Of a DNA stretch of 64,000 nucleotides, positions 1 to 9,277 are shown piece by piece. The DNA is from Gammaproteobacteria bacterium. GTDB lineage: Bacteria > Pseudomonadota > Gammaproteobacteria > Pseudomonadales > Halieaceae. The stretch is taken from positions 1-64,000 of the forward strand of contig JAUICG010000001.1 of the NCBI GenBank assembly GCA_030427485.1, read 5' to 3'. The notes below the pieces were generated by a model, which made no database searches, was not told the origin of the DNA, and was given only the letters and a program-made list of their open reading frames with translations. Made by a program: the position numbers and the translations under genes. The first letter of the stretch is position 1; every line of letters starts with the position of its first letter.

Positions 1-2643
1 CTGCAGAAACAGGTGCCGGCGGCGATGGCGGAGAGCATGCAGGCCAGCATGGAGGAGTTGACGCGCGTGAAGTCGTTGAACGCGCTGCTCGACAGGCTGG
101 ACGTCGCGGCTGCGGGCGGCTCGCCGACGCAAGCGCAACAACCGGTTGCCGTGCTGTCCGGCGTACCTGTCGATACTGCGCCACAGCAGGTCGACCGGGT
201 GCCGCGGTTTGTCATGGAGGGACGTGCGGAAGATCTGCCGGTCGCGACAGAATCACTGTCGGGTTTATACCTGATTACTGAAGACCGCCTGGGAGTCGCT
301 CCGCTGGTTGCCGGGGAATTGGGAGAGCACGGTGTCACAGCGGTGATTCTTGATAGCGAGGCCGTGCGTGACCAGAGCGCGCTGGAGTCTCGCATCGCCG
401 GACTTCGCAACCAGCACGGTCCCGTGGCGGGCATACTGCACCTGGCGGGGCTCGCCGAACCGGAGGCCCCCCGAAACCTGCACGAATGGCGCGACTACGC
501 TTCGCTGCATACCAAGAGCCTGTTCCGCCTGATGAAGTTGTGCGGTGGCGACCTGCAGCAACTGACCAACAGCCGTCTGCTGGTTGCATCCCTGTTTGGT
601 GGCCACTATGGCCGTGGTGGGACACTGACAGGGGGCCTGGCAACCTCGGGTGGCGGCACCGGCCTGGTCAAGACCATGGTACAGGAATGGCCGGGCGTTA
701 ACGGCAGGATTGTCGATTTTGATCCCTCGCAGAATGCCGCGCAGATAGCCGATGCGATCAATAGCGAACTGCGGGTAAAGGTCGATAATATCGAGGTGGG
801 ATACCCGCGGGGGCAGCGTACCGTGTTTTACACGGTGCAGGCACCGCTGGATGAACAGTCTGAACCGCGACTTTCGCCGGCGGAAGACTGGGTGACATTG
901 GTCACGGCGGGCGCGCGCGGTATTACCGCCGAGGTCGCCAGCGAGTTCGCGCGGCCCGGTATGAAGTTTATAGTGCTCGGCCTCACTCCTGAACCCGGCG
1001 CTGAAGCAGCGGATACCGCTTCCATGTCCGACCCGTCGCAGTTGCGCATGCACCTGCTGCAAAAAGCGCGGAACAGGGGCGAGACGGCAACACCGGTGAT
1101 GATTGAAAAGCAGTTGACGACGCTGTTACGCGAACGCGAGATACGCGCCAACCTCGCACACTTCGCGGCTGCGGGCGCCGAGGTGATTTACCGGGGTGTC
1201 GATGTTCGCAGTGAGAAAAACTTCGTCCAGCTCATCGATAGTATCTACGATGAGTACGGTCGCCTGGACGCTGTCCTCCATGGCGCGGGGATTGTGGAGG
1301 ACAAATTGATCGCGGATAAGACCGACGAGTCATTTGACCGTGTATTTGATACCAAGGCGGACAGTTGTTTCCTGCTGAGCCGGCATTTACGCCCCGAGAC
1401 GCTCAAGGTCGTGATGCTGTTTACCTCTGTTGCCGGTCGTTACGGGAATCAGGGGCAGGGTGATTACGCGGCCGCCAATGAGGTCGTAAATCGCCTGGCC
1501 TGGCAAATGGACCAACAGTGGCCGAATGCGCGCGTCATGGCCATTAACTGGGGGCCGTGGGACACCACCGGCATGGCATCCGAAGGAGTCAAGCGCCAGT
1601 TCCGAGAGCGCGGCATTATTCCCATCCCGGTAGCCGCGGGTCGCCGTTTCTTCCTGGATGAATTGTCTTACGGTACCAAGTCAGATGTTGAGCTGGTCGC
1701 TGGCGAAGGCCCCTGGCAAGCGGGGCACATGCAACCGCCCTCAGCCAGCATCGAAATGCCGCTACCCCTGCTGATGGCAAAGCCGACAATGCAGCCTAAC
1801 GGCACCATCAGTCTGGAGCATCGTTTTACCCTCGCGAATGATCCCTATCTCACAGATCACCGGCTCGATAACAAGCCGGTGCTGCCGGTTGCCGCCGCCG
1901 CTGAATGGATTGCGGAGTTCGTGCAGGCGGCCTGGTCGGACTGGGTGGTGTGCGAGGTGCGCGACCTGACAGTTCTGCGCGGGCTCAAGTTCAATGCCGA
2001 TGGCGTGCAACGCGTCAACTTCGTCGCCCGTGCATCCAGCCATGCAGATGTGAGTTCCCTGCAGGTCTCTGCCGAGATTGTTGATGTCAATTCAAAACTG
2101 CCGTACTACCGGGCCTCTGTAATCCTGCGGCCCGAACTCGAGGAGGCGCCCGATGTCCAGCTTGAACCGCTGCCGGCAGGTACGGAGGTTAATGTTGGCC
2201 AGGCCTACCGTGACTACCTCTTCCATGGTCCGTATTTCCAGTTGATAGATGCCATTCCCAGCCTGCATGAGAACGGGCTCGACGCGGTTATCAGGCCGAG
2301 CCGCCCCGCTGACTGGCTGAAAGGCCGTGGAAAATCTGCGGGAATGTCGTGGTTGTTTGATCCGGGTGTGCTCGATACGCCGCCGCAGCTCGCCATTGTA
2401 TCGTCGCGGATCTACCGTGGCAGTACCGCTCTGCCGTCCCGCTTTGGTTCGGTCGTGCGATACGGGAACGGCCCGCTGGAGGGTCCGCTGACCCTCATGA
2501 TGCGCATGCAACCGACGGGTAATGACAGTCTGTTGCAATATGACGCGATATTCGTCGACAAGGCCGGTAAGGTACGTATTCTCATGCAGGATATTGAAGG
2601 TGCCTGCAACGAGGCGCTCAATCGACTGGCGGCTACCCCTTGA
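1..2643 (+). CDS. Iterative type I PKS/PUFA-synthase-like protein, C-terminal part (KR-DH), 5' truncated by window
   Basis: The reading frame is open from base 1, so the N-terminus lies upstream; 880 residues are visible. The first about 30 residues resemble the end of a carrier-protein domain or its linker, so an ACP may precede. A ketoreductase region follows: a structural half (about 90-250), then the catalytic half from about residue 296 with an NAD(P)-binding TAGARGI motif, a catalytic Ser in FTSVAGR (about 475) and a Tyr in GDYAAAN (about 488). This long KR resembles PfaA of PUFA synthases. A dehydratase follows (about 600-850) with His in TDHRLDNKPVLP, an FHGPYF motif and the Asp of VLDTPPQ, so both catalytic residues are present. 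No enoylreductase is seen. The stop overlaps the next synthase gene by TTGA. The domain calls are firm; the substrate and product are unknown. Confidence 0.85.
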   Translation: MQKQVPAAMAESMQASMEELTRVKSLNALLDRLDVAAAGGSPTQAQQPVAVLSGVPVDTAPQQVDRVPRFVMEGRAEDLPVATESLSGLYLITEDRLGVAPLVAGELGEHGVTAVILDSEAVRDQSALESRIAGLRNQHGPVAGILHLAGLAEPEAPRNLHEWRDYASLHTKSLFRLMKLCGGDLQQLTNSRLLVASLFGGHYGRGGTLTGGLATSGGGTGLVKTMVQEWPGVNGRIVDFDPSQNAAQIADAINSELRVKVDNIEVGYPRGQRTVFYTVQAPLDEQSEPRLSPAEDWVTLVTAGARGITAEVASEFARPGMKFIVLGLTPEPGAEAADTASMSDPSQLRMHLLQKARNRGETATPVMIEKQLTTLLREREIRANLAHFAAAGAEVIYRGVDVRSEKNFVQLIDSIYDEYGRLDAVLHGAGIVEDKLIADKTDESFDRVFDTKADSCFLLSRHLRPETLKVVMLFTSVAGRYGNQGQGDYAAANEVVNRLAWQMDQQWPNARVMAINWGPWDTTGMASEGVKRQFRERGIIPIPVAAGRRFFLDELSYGTKSDVELVAGEGPWQAGHMQPPSASIEMPLPLLMAKPTMQPNGTISLEHRFTLANDPYLTDHRLDNKPVLPVAAAAEWIAEFVQAAWSDWVVCEVRDLTVLRGLKFNADGVQRVNFVARASSHADVSSLQVSAEIVDVNSKLPYYRASVILRPELEEAPDVQLEPLPAGTEVNVGQAYRDYLFHGPYFQLIDAIPSLHENGLDAVIRPSRPADWLKGRGKSAGMSWLFDPGVLDTPPQLAIVSSRIYRGSTALPSRFGSVVRYGNGPLEGPLTLMMRMQPTGNDSLLQYDAIFVDKAGKVRILMQDIEGACNEALNRLAATP

Positions 2644-5600
2644 GCCGGGTAACTGACAGCAGGGATATCGCCATCGTTGGCATGTCGGCGATGTTTTCCA
2701 ATGGCGCCGACCTGCACAGTTACTGGCAAAGCATCCTGGAAAAGTATGACGCGGTGCGCGAGGCGCCGGATTCCTGGGCGAAGCCGTACTTCGACCCGGA
2801 TTCGGCGGATAATGATCGCATTTATACCCGTCTGGGCGGTTTTCTCGGAGAGAGCGCCGAGTTCAACCCGAGCGAATTCGGGATCATGCCGAATGCAGTC
2901 GATGGGGGTGAACCGGATCAGTACCTCGCGTTGAAAATGGCCGCCGCCGCATTGCGGGATGCCGGCTATATGGAGCGCGAGTTCGACCGGGAGAAGACCG
3001 GGGTTATTCTCGGTCGCGGTACCTATGTCAACCGCGGTTACACCAATCTCATGCAACACGGGATGATGGTCGACCAGACCATGGAAGTGGTGCAACAGGT
3101 TTGTCCACAGCTCGATGACAGTATGCTTGCCCAGTTGCGAGCAAGCCTGAAAGATAGCCTGCCACCGTTCACACCGGAGATGTCACCGGGACTGGTGCCC
3201 AATGTCGTTTCCGGGCGCATTGCCAACCGCCTCGATCTGCGCGGGCCAAATTTTATCATCGACGCCGCATGCGCCTCCTCGCTGATCGCGATTGAACTGG
3301 CGATCAAGGAACTGCTGAGTGGACGCAGCGACATGGTGCTTTCCGGCGGCGTACATGCATCTACGCCGCCGCAAATATACATGATCTTCTGCCAGATCGA
3401 AGCAATGTCGCGCGGCAAGATACGTCCATTTGATTCCGCTGCCAGCGGCACATTGCTCGGCGAGGGGCTTGGTATTCTCTGCCTGAAACGACTCGCGGAT
3501 GCCGAGCGTGACAACGATCGCATTTATGCGGTGATCAAGGGTGTCGGTGTGGCGAGCGACGGTAAGGCGCTGGGCCTGCTTGCACCGCGCCTGGAGGGTG
3601 AAGTACTGGCGCTGCGACGCGCCTACCAGTCCTGTGGTGTCGATCCGGCGACAGTGGACCTGGTCGAGGCACATGGTACCGGAATTCCGCTGGGCGACCA
3701 GACGGAGATCAGTGCACTGTCGCAGGTGTTTGGAGCGCGCGGGCAGAGACTGCCAAACACGGCTCTGGGCTCGGTGAAGTCGATGATCAGCCATTGTATT
3801 CCGGCAGCCGGCGCGGCAGCGATCATCAAAACAGCACTGGCGTTACACCACAAGGTGCTCCCGCCAACCCTGTGTGATGAGGTCAACCCACAACTCAATA
3901 TAGAGTCGACGCCTTTCTATATCAACAACGAGAGCCGACCATGGATTCATGCCAGTAAAGATCACCCGCGTCGTGCCGGGGTCAACGCTTTTGGTTTCGG
4001 GGGTATCAATTCGCACGCGGTACTGGAAGAGTACACCGGTCCGGCAGCGCAGAACGACACGATGCTGCATAGACGATGGTCAAGCGAACTGCTGGTGCTG
4101 ACTGCAGCCCACCAGGCAGGGTTGCTCGAGCAACTGAACAAGTTGCAGGATTTCCTCTCCGCCAGCCCCGACACCCCGCTGGCGGATATCGCCTACAGCC
4201 TCTCGCAAACCACCGCTGCCGACCATCGCCTGGCCATTGTTGCCCGGGACATAGCCGACCTGCAGAAGAAAATCGATTTTGTGCTCGGCAAGTTTGCCGA
4301 CGAATCTACAGACAGGTTGCAGACGCGCAATGGCGTCTACTATGAGCGGGCGGGCAAGTCGGGCAAGCTGGCCTTGCTGTTCCCGGGCGAAGGTGCGCAG
4401 TACCCGAACATGCTTGCCGATCTGTGCATGCTTTTCCCGACGGTGCGCAAGTGGTTTGATCTTCTCGACCAGACCTATCCCGAGCGTGAAAATCCGGCAA
4501 GCCGGATCGTTTTCGCGGCGCCGACCAGCCTCACCGAAGATGAGCGGGCGCTGGTCGAAAAACAGTTGTTCGATATGGATCTCGGATCGGAAACTGTGTT
4601 TACCGCGAATATGGCGCTCAATGCGCTGCTCGCTGAATTCGGGATCAGGCCGGATGCAATGCTTGGCCACAGCACCGGGGAGAACGCTGCATTGCTGGCG
4701 TCGGGCACGATGCGCAACGAAAGCGATGAGCAGCTGAGTGAGAAAATGCGCCATCTGAATGCGATCTACGAGGAACTGGAGAGCTCGAATCGTATACCGC
4801 GCGGGACATTGCTGACGGTGGGCGCTCTGGCTCCCGGGGAACTGAAGGCGTATCTCGATAACTGCGGTATGGAGATCATGCTGGCCATTGACAACTGTCC
4901 CAACCAGGTCGTGTTGTTCGGCCAGGACGACGACATTACAAAGGCCAGTGCCGAACTGGGCAAGTTGGGCGGACTCTGCGCGCGACTGCCGTTTGATCGT
5001 GCGTACCACACTCCGCTGTTTGAATGTGTGAGTGCTGCGTTCCGCTCGTTTTATGAGTCCGCCGAGCTCGGATCCGGGCATACCCGACTCTATAGCTGTG
5101 CGACTACGCAAGCGTTCAGCGATGACCCTGACGAGATTCGCGAACTGGCGAACAGCCAGTGGTCAAGCTGCGTGCGCTTCCGCGAAACCATTGAACACAT
5201 GTACGCGGAAGGGTTCAGGGTGTTCGTCGAAGCGGGACCGGCGGGCAACCTGACATCCTTCGTGCAGGACACGTTGCGTGACTGTGACGACAGTCTCGTG
5301 GTCGCCAGCAACAGCCGCCGCCGGGCGGGGCTCGAGCAGTTACAGCACATGCTGGGGCGCCTGTTCACGCATGGCGTTGACATGACCCTGGCGCCTATGT
5401 ATGCGCGTCGCGAGCTGAACAGGCTCGATTTCGACGCGCCTGAATCCGAGCCGAAAGCCAGGCCGAAGGTGCCTTTCAAGCTTGAAACGCCACGTCTCAC
5501 CGCGCGACCCGAATTGCTGGAGTCGATACGGAATACGACGTCCGAGAAACCCGCCATTACAGCAAGCAAGGTTGTCCCGATCAAGCCGGATATGTCTGTC

Positions 5601-7478
5601 GCGCCGGCGCCTGTCCCGCAGGTAGCCAGGCCTGAGCAGCACGCAGTGACCAGCGATCCGCGATTGCAGGCGCTGCAGGGACACTTCGAGGTCATGAACC
5701 AGTTCCTGCAGAGTCAGGCGCGCGTCATGTCGCTGGCCGGCGGCGCGGTAGTCGACGACGCCACACCAGCGACCGGCAACCCCGCCTGGCCGCTGCTGGG
5801 CGAGACGCTCGTACATACCGATGATGAACTGCGTATGCAGCGGTGCTTTGATTTGCAGCGCGACCTGTTCCTGAAGGACCATACGCTGGGTGGCGCGCCC
5901 TCGGCTCGCGACACCGCGCTGCTGGCATTGCCTGTCATACCCTTCACCTTCAGCATGGAAATTATTGCCGAGGCCGCCGCGTACCTGGTTGGCAATGGCT
6001 GTATCGTGCGAGGAATGCAGAATTTGCGTGGCTATCGCTGGCTGACTCTCGATCACGGTGCTATCACCCTCAATATTCATGCGAAGCGAGTTTCATCAAC
6101 ACCCGATGAACAGCAAGTAGAAGTCAGGCTCTACCAGGTATCGGAAGCCGGCCCGGCAAGTGGCGTCCTTGTATTTGAGGGCGTCGTCGCCCTGGCACAG
6201 CAATTCGAAGCTTCACCTGCTGCGCTTGCAATCGATCTGGGCGAGGCATCCGCTTCCGCACTCGCCGATGAAAATCTCTACCGCACCGGCATGTTTCACG
6301 GGCCGCTGTTACAGGGTGTCAAACACCTGCGTCGTTGGTCGGCCAGTGGTATCGAGGCCGACCTGGAAACCATCGGTCTGCAGCAGTATTTTAACGGCAT
6401 CAGCCAGCCCGTATTCCAGACAGATGCCGGCCTGCTGGATGCGGCGGGTCAGCTTGTCGGTTTCTGGTTGACCGAACAGTTTGGTTCGGATTTCAACTGT
6501 TTTCCGTTCCAGGTTGACAGTTTCCGGCAGTTTGCCCCGATGCCGGCACCCGGTGAACGCACGCTGTGCCGGGCGGCCATAGTTTTCACGGAAGAGAAAC
6601 ACATTCGCGCTGATTTTGACGTGCTGGACAACGGTGGCAGGGTCATAGCGCGCTTGCAGGCATGGCAGGACCGTCACTTCAGTATTCCACATGGGTTCTA
6701 CGAGTGTCGCCTGCACCCGCAGACGGCAGAGCTGTCTGTGCCCTGGATGCAAAATGAGACCGGATTGGTGACCCGGCGCGTGGAGGCATTCCCAAAAAAC
6801 TTCCTCGATGATGCCTGGGCTATCTGGAAGCGTGTACTGGCTCACATTATGTTGAGTAACAATGAGCGGGTCCTCTGGTATGCTCTACCGGAACAGGGGC
6901 CAAGACGCACTGACTGGTTGCTCGGCCGCATTGCGGCGAAGGATGCCGTACGCCAGTGGGCTCGACAGCAACACGGCATTGTTCTGGCGCCGGCGGATAT
7001 AGAGATCAAGTCAGACGCACAGGGAAGACCACTTGTTGAATGCCAGGCGCTTGCCGCGGTGGCGACGCCGGTAGTTTCGATCTCACACAACCCGGCGGCT
7101 GCGGTAGCGGCAGTGTGTGAAGCCGGCAAACAACTCGGTATAGACGTGGAGCGCTATGACCGCGTCAGGAGTTCCGACTTGCTGCAGGGGGCTTTCTCCA
7201 AATCGGAACTCGATTGCCTGAATGTGTTTCCGGCAGGTGAGCGGGAGCGAATGCTGGTAGGGTTGTGGTGCGCCAAGGAGGCCGCCGCCAAGGCCTGCGC
7301 GACCGGGCTGCAGGGCAGGCCGATGTCATGGCAGGTGACTCGTGTTTCCGGGAACGGCAGCGAAGTGATTGTGCAGCATGAGCAGAGATCTTTTGTCATA
7401 GAATTGTGGTTTGCGCGTGAAGAAGTGGTAGCGGTGTGCCGTCAATTTGCTCAGATCAAGAGCAGTGGAACAGCATAG
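2640..7478 (+). CDS. Iterative type I PKS/PUFA-like synthase, KS-AT-DH with fused phosphopantetheinyl transferase
   Basis: This 1612-residue synthase would condense acyl units, load extenders, dehydrate beta-hydroxyacyl intermediates and activate carrier proteins. KS (about 5-470): Cys211 in DAACASS, His345 in EAHGTG, His385 in KSMISHCIPAAG. AT (about 570-900): Ser678 in GHSTGE, His790 in AYHTPLF. A Pro/Ala-rich linker follows (about 930-1060). DH (about 1060-1340): His1081 in KDHTLGG and Asp1262/1267 in FQTDAGLLDAA. The C-terminal PPTase (about 1370-1612) has GIDVERYD and WCAKEAAAKA. No carrier-protein DSL/DSI motif is present, so it must act on an ACP in the partner synthase or on the free ACP at 10461-10757. 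The TTG start at 2640 overlaps the previous stop, and later ATGs fall inside the KS. The KS and AT motifs resemble PUFA, enediyne and heterocyst-glycolipid (hglE) synthases. Confidence 0.9.
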   Translation: MSRVTDSRDIAIVGMSAMFSNGADLHSYWQSILEKYDAVREAPDSWAKPYFDPDSADNDRIYTRLGGFLGESAEFNPSEFGIMPNAVDGGEPDQYLALKMAAAALRDAGYMEREFDREKTGVILGRGTYVNRGYTNLMQHGMMVDQTMEVVQQVCPQLDDSMLAQLRASLKDSLPPFTPEMSPGLVPNVVSGRIANRLDLRGPNFIIDAACASSLIAIELAIKELLSGRSDMVLSGGVHASTPPQIYMIFCQIEAMSRGKIRPFDSAASGTLLGEGLGILCLKRLADAERDNDRIYAVIKGVGVASDGKALGLLAPRLEGEVLALRRAYQSCGVDPATVDLVEAHGTGIPLGDQTEISALSQVFGARGQRLPNTALGSVKSMISHCIPAAGAAAIIKTALALHHKVLPPTLCDEVNPQLNIESTPFYINNESRPWIHASKDHPRRAGVNAFGFGGINSHAVLEEYTGPAAQNDTMLHRRWSSELLVLTAAHQAGLLEQLNKLQDFLSASPDTPLADIAYSLSQTTAADHRLAIVARDIADLQKKIDFVLGKFADESTDRLQTRNGVYYERAGKSGKLALLFPGEGAQYPNMLADLCMLFPTVRKWFDLLDQTYPERENPASRIVFAAPTSLTEDERALVEKQLFDMDLGSETVFTANMALNALLAEFGIRPDAMLGHSTGENAALLASGTMRNESDEQLSEKMRHLNAIYEELESSNRIPRGTLLTVGALAPGELKAYLDNCGMEIMLAIDNCPNQVVLFGQDDDITKASAELGKLGGLCARLPFDRAYHTPLFECVSAAFRSFYESAELGSGHTRLYSCATTQAFSDDPDEIRELANSQWSSCVRFRETIEHMYAEGFRVFVEAGPAGNLTSFVQDTLRDCDDSLVVASNSRRRAGLEQLQHMLGRLFTHGVDMTLAPMYARRELNRLDFDAPESEPKARPKVPFKLETPRLTARPELLESIRNTTSEKPAITASKVVPIKPDMSVAPAPVPQVARPEQHAVTSDPRLQALQGHFEVMNQFLQSQARVMSLAGGAVVDDATPATGNPAWPLLGETLVHTDDELRMQRCFDLQRDLFLKDHTLGGAPSARDTALLALPVIPFTFSMEIIAEAAAYLVGNGCIVRGMQNLRGYRWLTLDHGAITLNIHAKRVSSTPDEQQVEVRLYQVSEAGPASGVLVFEGVVALAQQFEASPAALAIDLGEASASALADENLYRTGMFHGPLLQGVKHLRRWSASGIEADLETIGLQQYFNGISQPVFQTDAGLLDAAGQLVGFWLTEQFGSDFNCFPFQVDSFRQFAPMPAPGERTLCRAAIVFTEEKHIRADFDVLDNGGRVIARLQAWQDRHFSIPHGFYECRLHPQTAELSVPWMQNETGLVTRRVEAFPKNFLDDAWAIWKRVLAHIMLSNNERVLWYALPEQGPRRTDWLLGRIAAKDAVRQWARQQHGIVLAPADIEIKSDAQGRPLVECQALAAVATPVVSISHNPAAAVAAVCEAGKQLGIDVERYDRVRSSDLLQGAFSKSELDCLNVFPAGERERMLVGLWCAKEAAAKACATGLQGRPMSWQVTRVSGNGSEVIVQHEQRSFVIELWFAREEVVAVCRQFAQIKSSGTA

Positions 7479-7541
7479 CAAGACGGATTAGAACCTTGCA
7501 TCAACTGCAAGGTGTGTGGATTGAATACTCAGGAGTTTGTA

Positions 7542-9140
7542 ATGACGAAAACATTATTTATCGGACTGGACGGCGCAACCTTCACCGTACTGGATGAGCT
7601 GACCAGCGATCTGCCTGGCGTCGGCGTAACAATGCCCTTTCTGAAAAAGTTCATGGAAAAAGGCGCCCGCGCGAAGTTGCGCTCCACACCCAATCCGCTG
7701 ACTCCGCCGGCATGGGTTTCCATTATGACCGGCCGTTCACCCGGCCACCACGGCATTTTTGACTTTATCCGCGCGGAAGAAAATCGGGGCAAGATTTATT
7801 TCACGCTATACGATTCGCGCGACATCAAGACCGAGACAATCTGGTCCATCGCGAGTCGCCAGAATCAAAGCGCGGTGGCCCTGAATTTCCCGATCACCGC
7901 GCCGCCGCGCAGCATCAACGGTTCCCTGGTGCCTGGTTTCGTTCCCTGGAAGCACCTGCGCCGGAACATGGTTCCGCCGGAGCTCTATGATCGCCTGAAA
8001 ACGCTCGATGATTTCAATCCGAAAGAGCTGGCCTGGGATTTCGATCGCGAGAAACAGGCACTCGAAGACCTGGGCGAGGAAGGCACCGAGTCCTGGGTGG
8101 CCTACCATCTGCCGCGCGAGGGCCAGTGGTATCGCATCGCCGAATTTCTGCTGAATGAAGACAATCCCGATCTTATGGCCGTGATGTTCGATGGCGTTGA
8201 CAAGATCCAGCACCAGGCATGGGCCTTCCTTGATCCGGCGCTATTGAAAAAAGAGCCCTCTGCCTATGAGCAACGCATGCGCGAGCTCTGCCTGAAGTAT
8301 TTCAGGGAACTCGATACCTATATCGAGGGCCTGGTGACGCAGGCTGGCCCCGACGTACAGGTCTTCATGGCCTCGGATCACGGTTTTACCAGTACGACAG
8401 AGGTGTTGCGTATTAACACTTTCCTGCACCAGAAAGGTTACCTGCACTGGAACGAGACGGATGACAGCGAATACTCGAAACGACGCGAAGACAGTAATTT
8501 CGCCAATGTCGACTGGGACAAAACACTTGCCTATTGCCGTACACCCTCATCCAACGGTATTACGATTCGTGTTGCCCAGGAGCCGGGGGACCCCGGTATC
8601 CCGCCCGCTGAATATGAGTCGTTCCGCGACGGTCTTATCAAGGACCTCGAAAGCCTGGTCGATGAAGAGACCGGTGAGCGGATTATCACGGATATTCTGA
8701 AGCGCGAAGACTACTTCCCTGGCGACTACATGGATCATGCCGCCGACCTGACACTGGTGTTGCGGGACCACGGCTTCGTCTCCATTCGTAACCTCGAACC
8801 GGTTGTAATGCCGCGGGATGTGCCGGCGGGTACACACCACCCTGATGGCGTATTCCTGGCCGGTGGCAAGGGTATTGCCGAAGGTGTCGAGATAGACAGG
8901 CTGGATATCATCGATGTGGCGCCAACGCTGTTGTACAGCATGGGGCTGGCGGTACCGGAAGACTTTGAGGGATCCGTCCCGACATCCTTCTTCTCACCCG
9001 AGCATCTGCGGTTCAAACCGGTGAAAATCAAGGGCCAGACTCTGTCGGTAACAGACGGTGACGCCGAGATCGAGGAAATCAGCGAAGACGAAAAGGACAA
9101 AATCATGGAGCAGCTGAAAATGCTGGGTTACATGGAGTAG
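7542..9140 (+). CDS. AlkP-superfamily phosphohydrolase/phosphodiesterase (COG3379-like)
   Basis: A 532-residue metal-dependent phosphoesterase of the alkaline phosphatase/nucleotide pyrophosphatase superfamily. The N-terminal FIGLDGATF gives the first metal-binding Asp. The nucleophile region reads PLTPPAWVSIMTGRSPGHHG, and metal ligands recur at ASDHGF (about residue 286) and near GTHHPDG. I start at ATG 7542 because AGGAG sits 6 bases upstream; a GTG 30 bases earlier lacks a good site. No signal peptide is evident, so it is probably cytoplasmic. It lies 63 bp after the synthase gene in the same direction. The family acts on phosphodiesters or phosphomonoesters; in this context a lipid phosphate, or even a phosphopantetheine linkage, could be the target, but that is speculation. 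Confidence 0.85.
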   Translation: MTKTLFIGLDGATFTVLDELTSDLPGVGVTMPFLKKFMEKGARAKLRSTPNPLTPPAWVSIMTGRSPGHHGIFDFIRAEENRGKIYFTLYDSRDIKTETIWSIASRQNQSAVALNFPITAPPRSINGSLVPGFVPWKHLRRNMVPPELYDRLKTLDDFNPKELAWDFDREKQALEDLGEEGTESWVAYHLPREGQWYRIAEFLLNEDNPDLMAVMFDGVDKIQHQAWAFLDPALLKKEPSAYEQRMRELCLKYFRELDTYIEGLVTQAGPDVQVFMASDHGFTSTTEVLRINTFLHQKGYLHWNETDDSEYSKRREDSNFANVDWDKTLAYCRTPSSNGITIRVAQEPGDPGIPPAEYESFRDGLIKDLESLVDEETGERIITDILKREDYFPGDYMDHAADLTLVLRDHGFVSIRNLEPVVMPRDVPAGTHHPDGVFLAGGKGIAEGVEIDRLDIIDVAPTLLYSMGLAVPEDFEGSVPTSFFSPEHLRFKPVKIKGQTLSVTDGDAEIEEISEDEKDKIMEQLKMLGYME

Positions 9141-9277
9141 TGGCGATCGCCCGGCCTGCGGCTTGAGAGTCAAGCATTGCGCAGCCCGCGGGTTCCGGTT
9201 GCGCGCAGCGGTAATTGCGCCAGGGGGAGACGCGTTAATGAAGAAGCGAGACATGTTTTGAAACTGGAGGGAGTGTT

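Noticed and set aside
4080..5111. 343-codon minus-strand frame within the KS-AT-DH synthase
   Set aside because: Antisense to AT-domain codons with catalytic motifs on the other strand.
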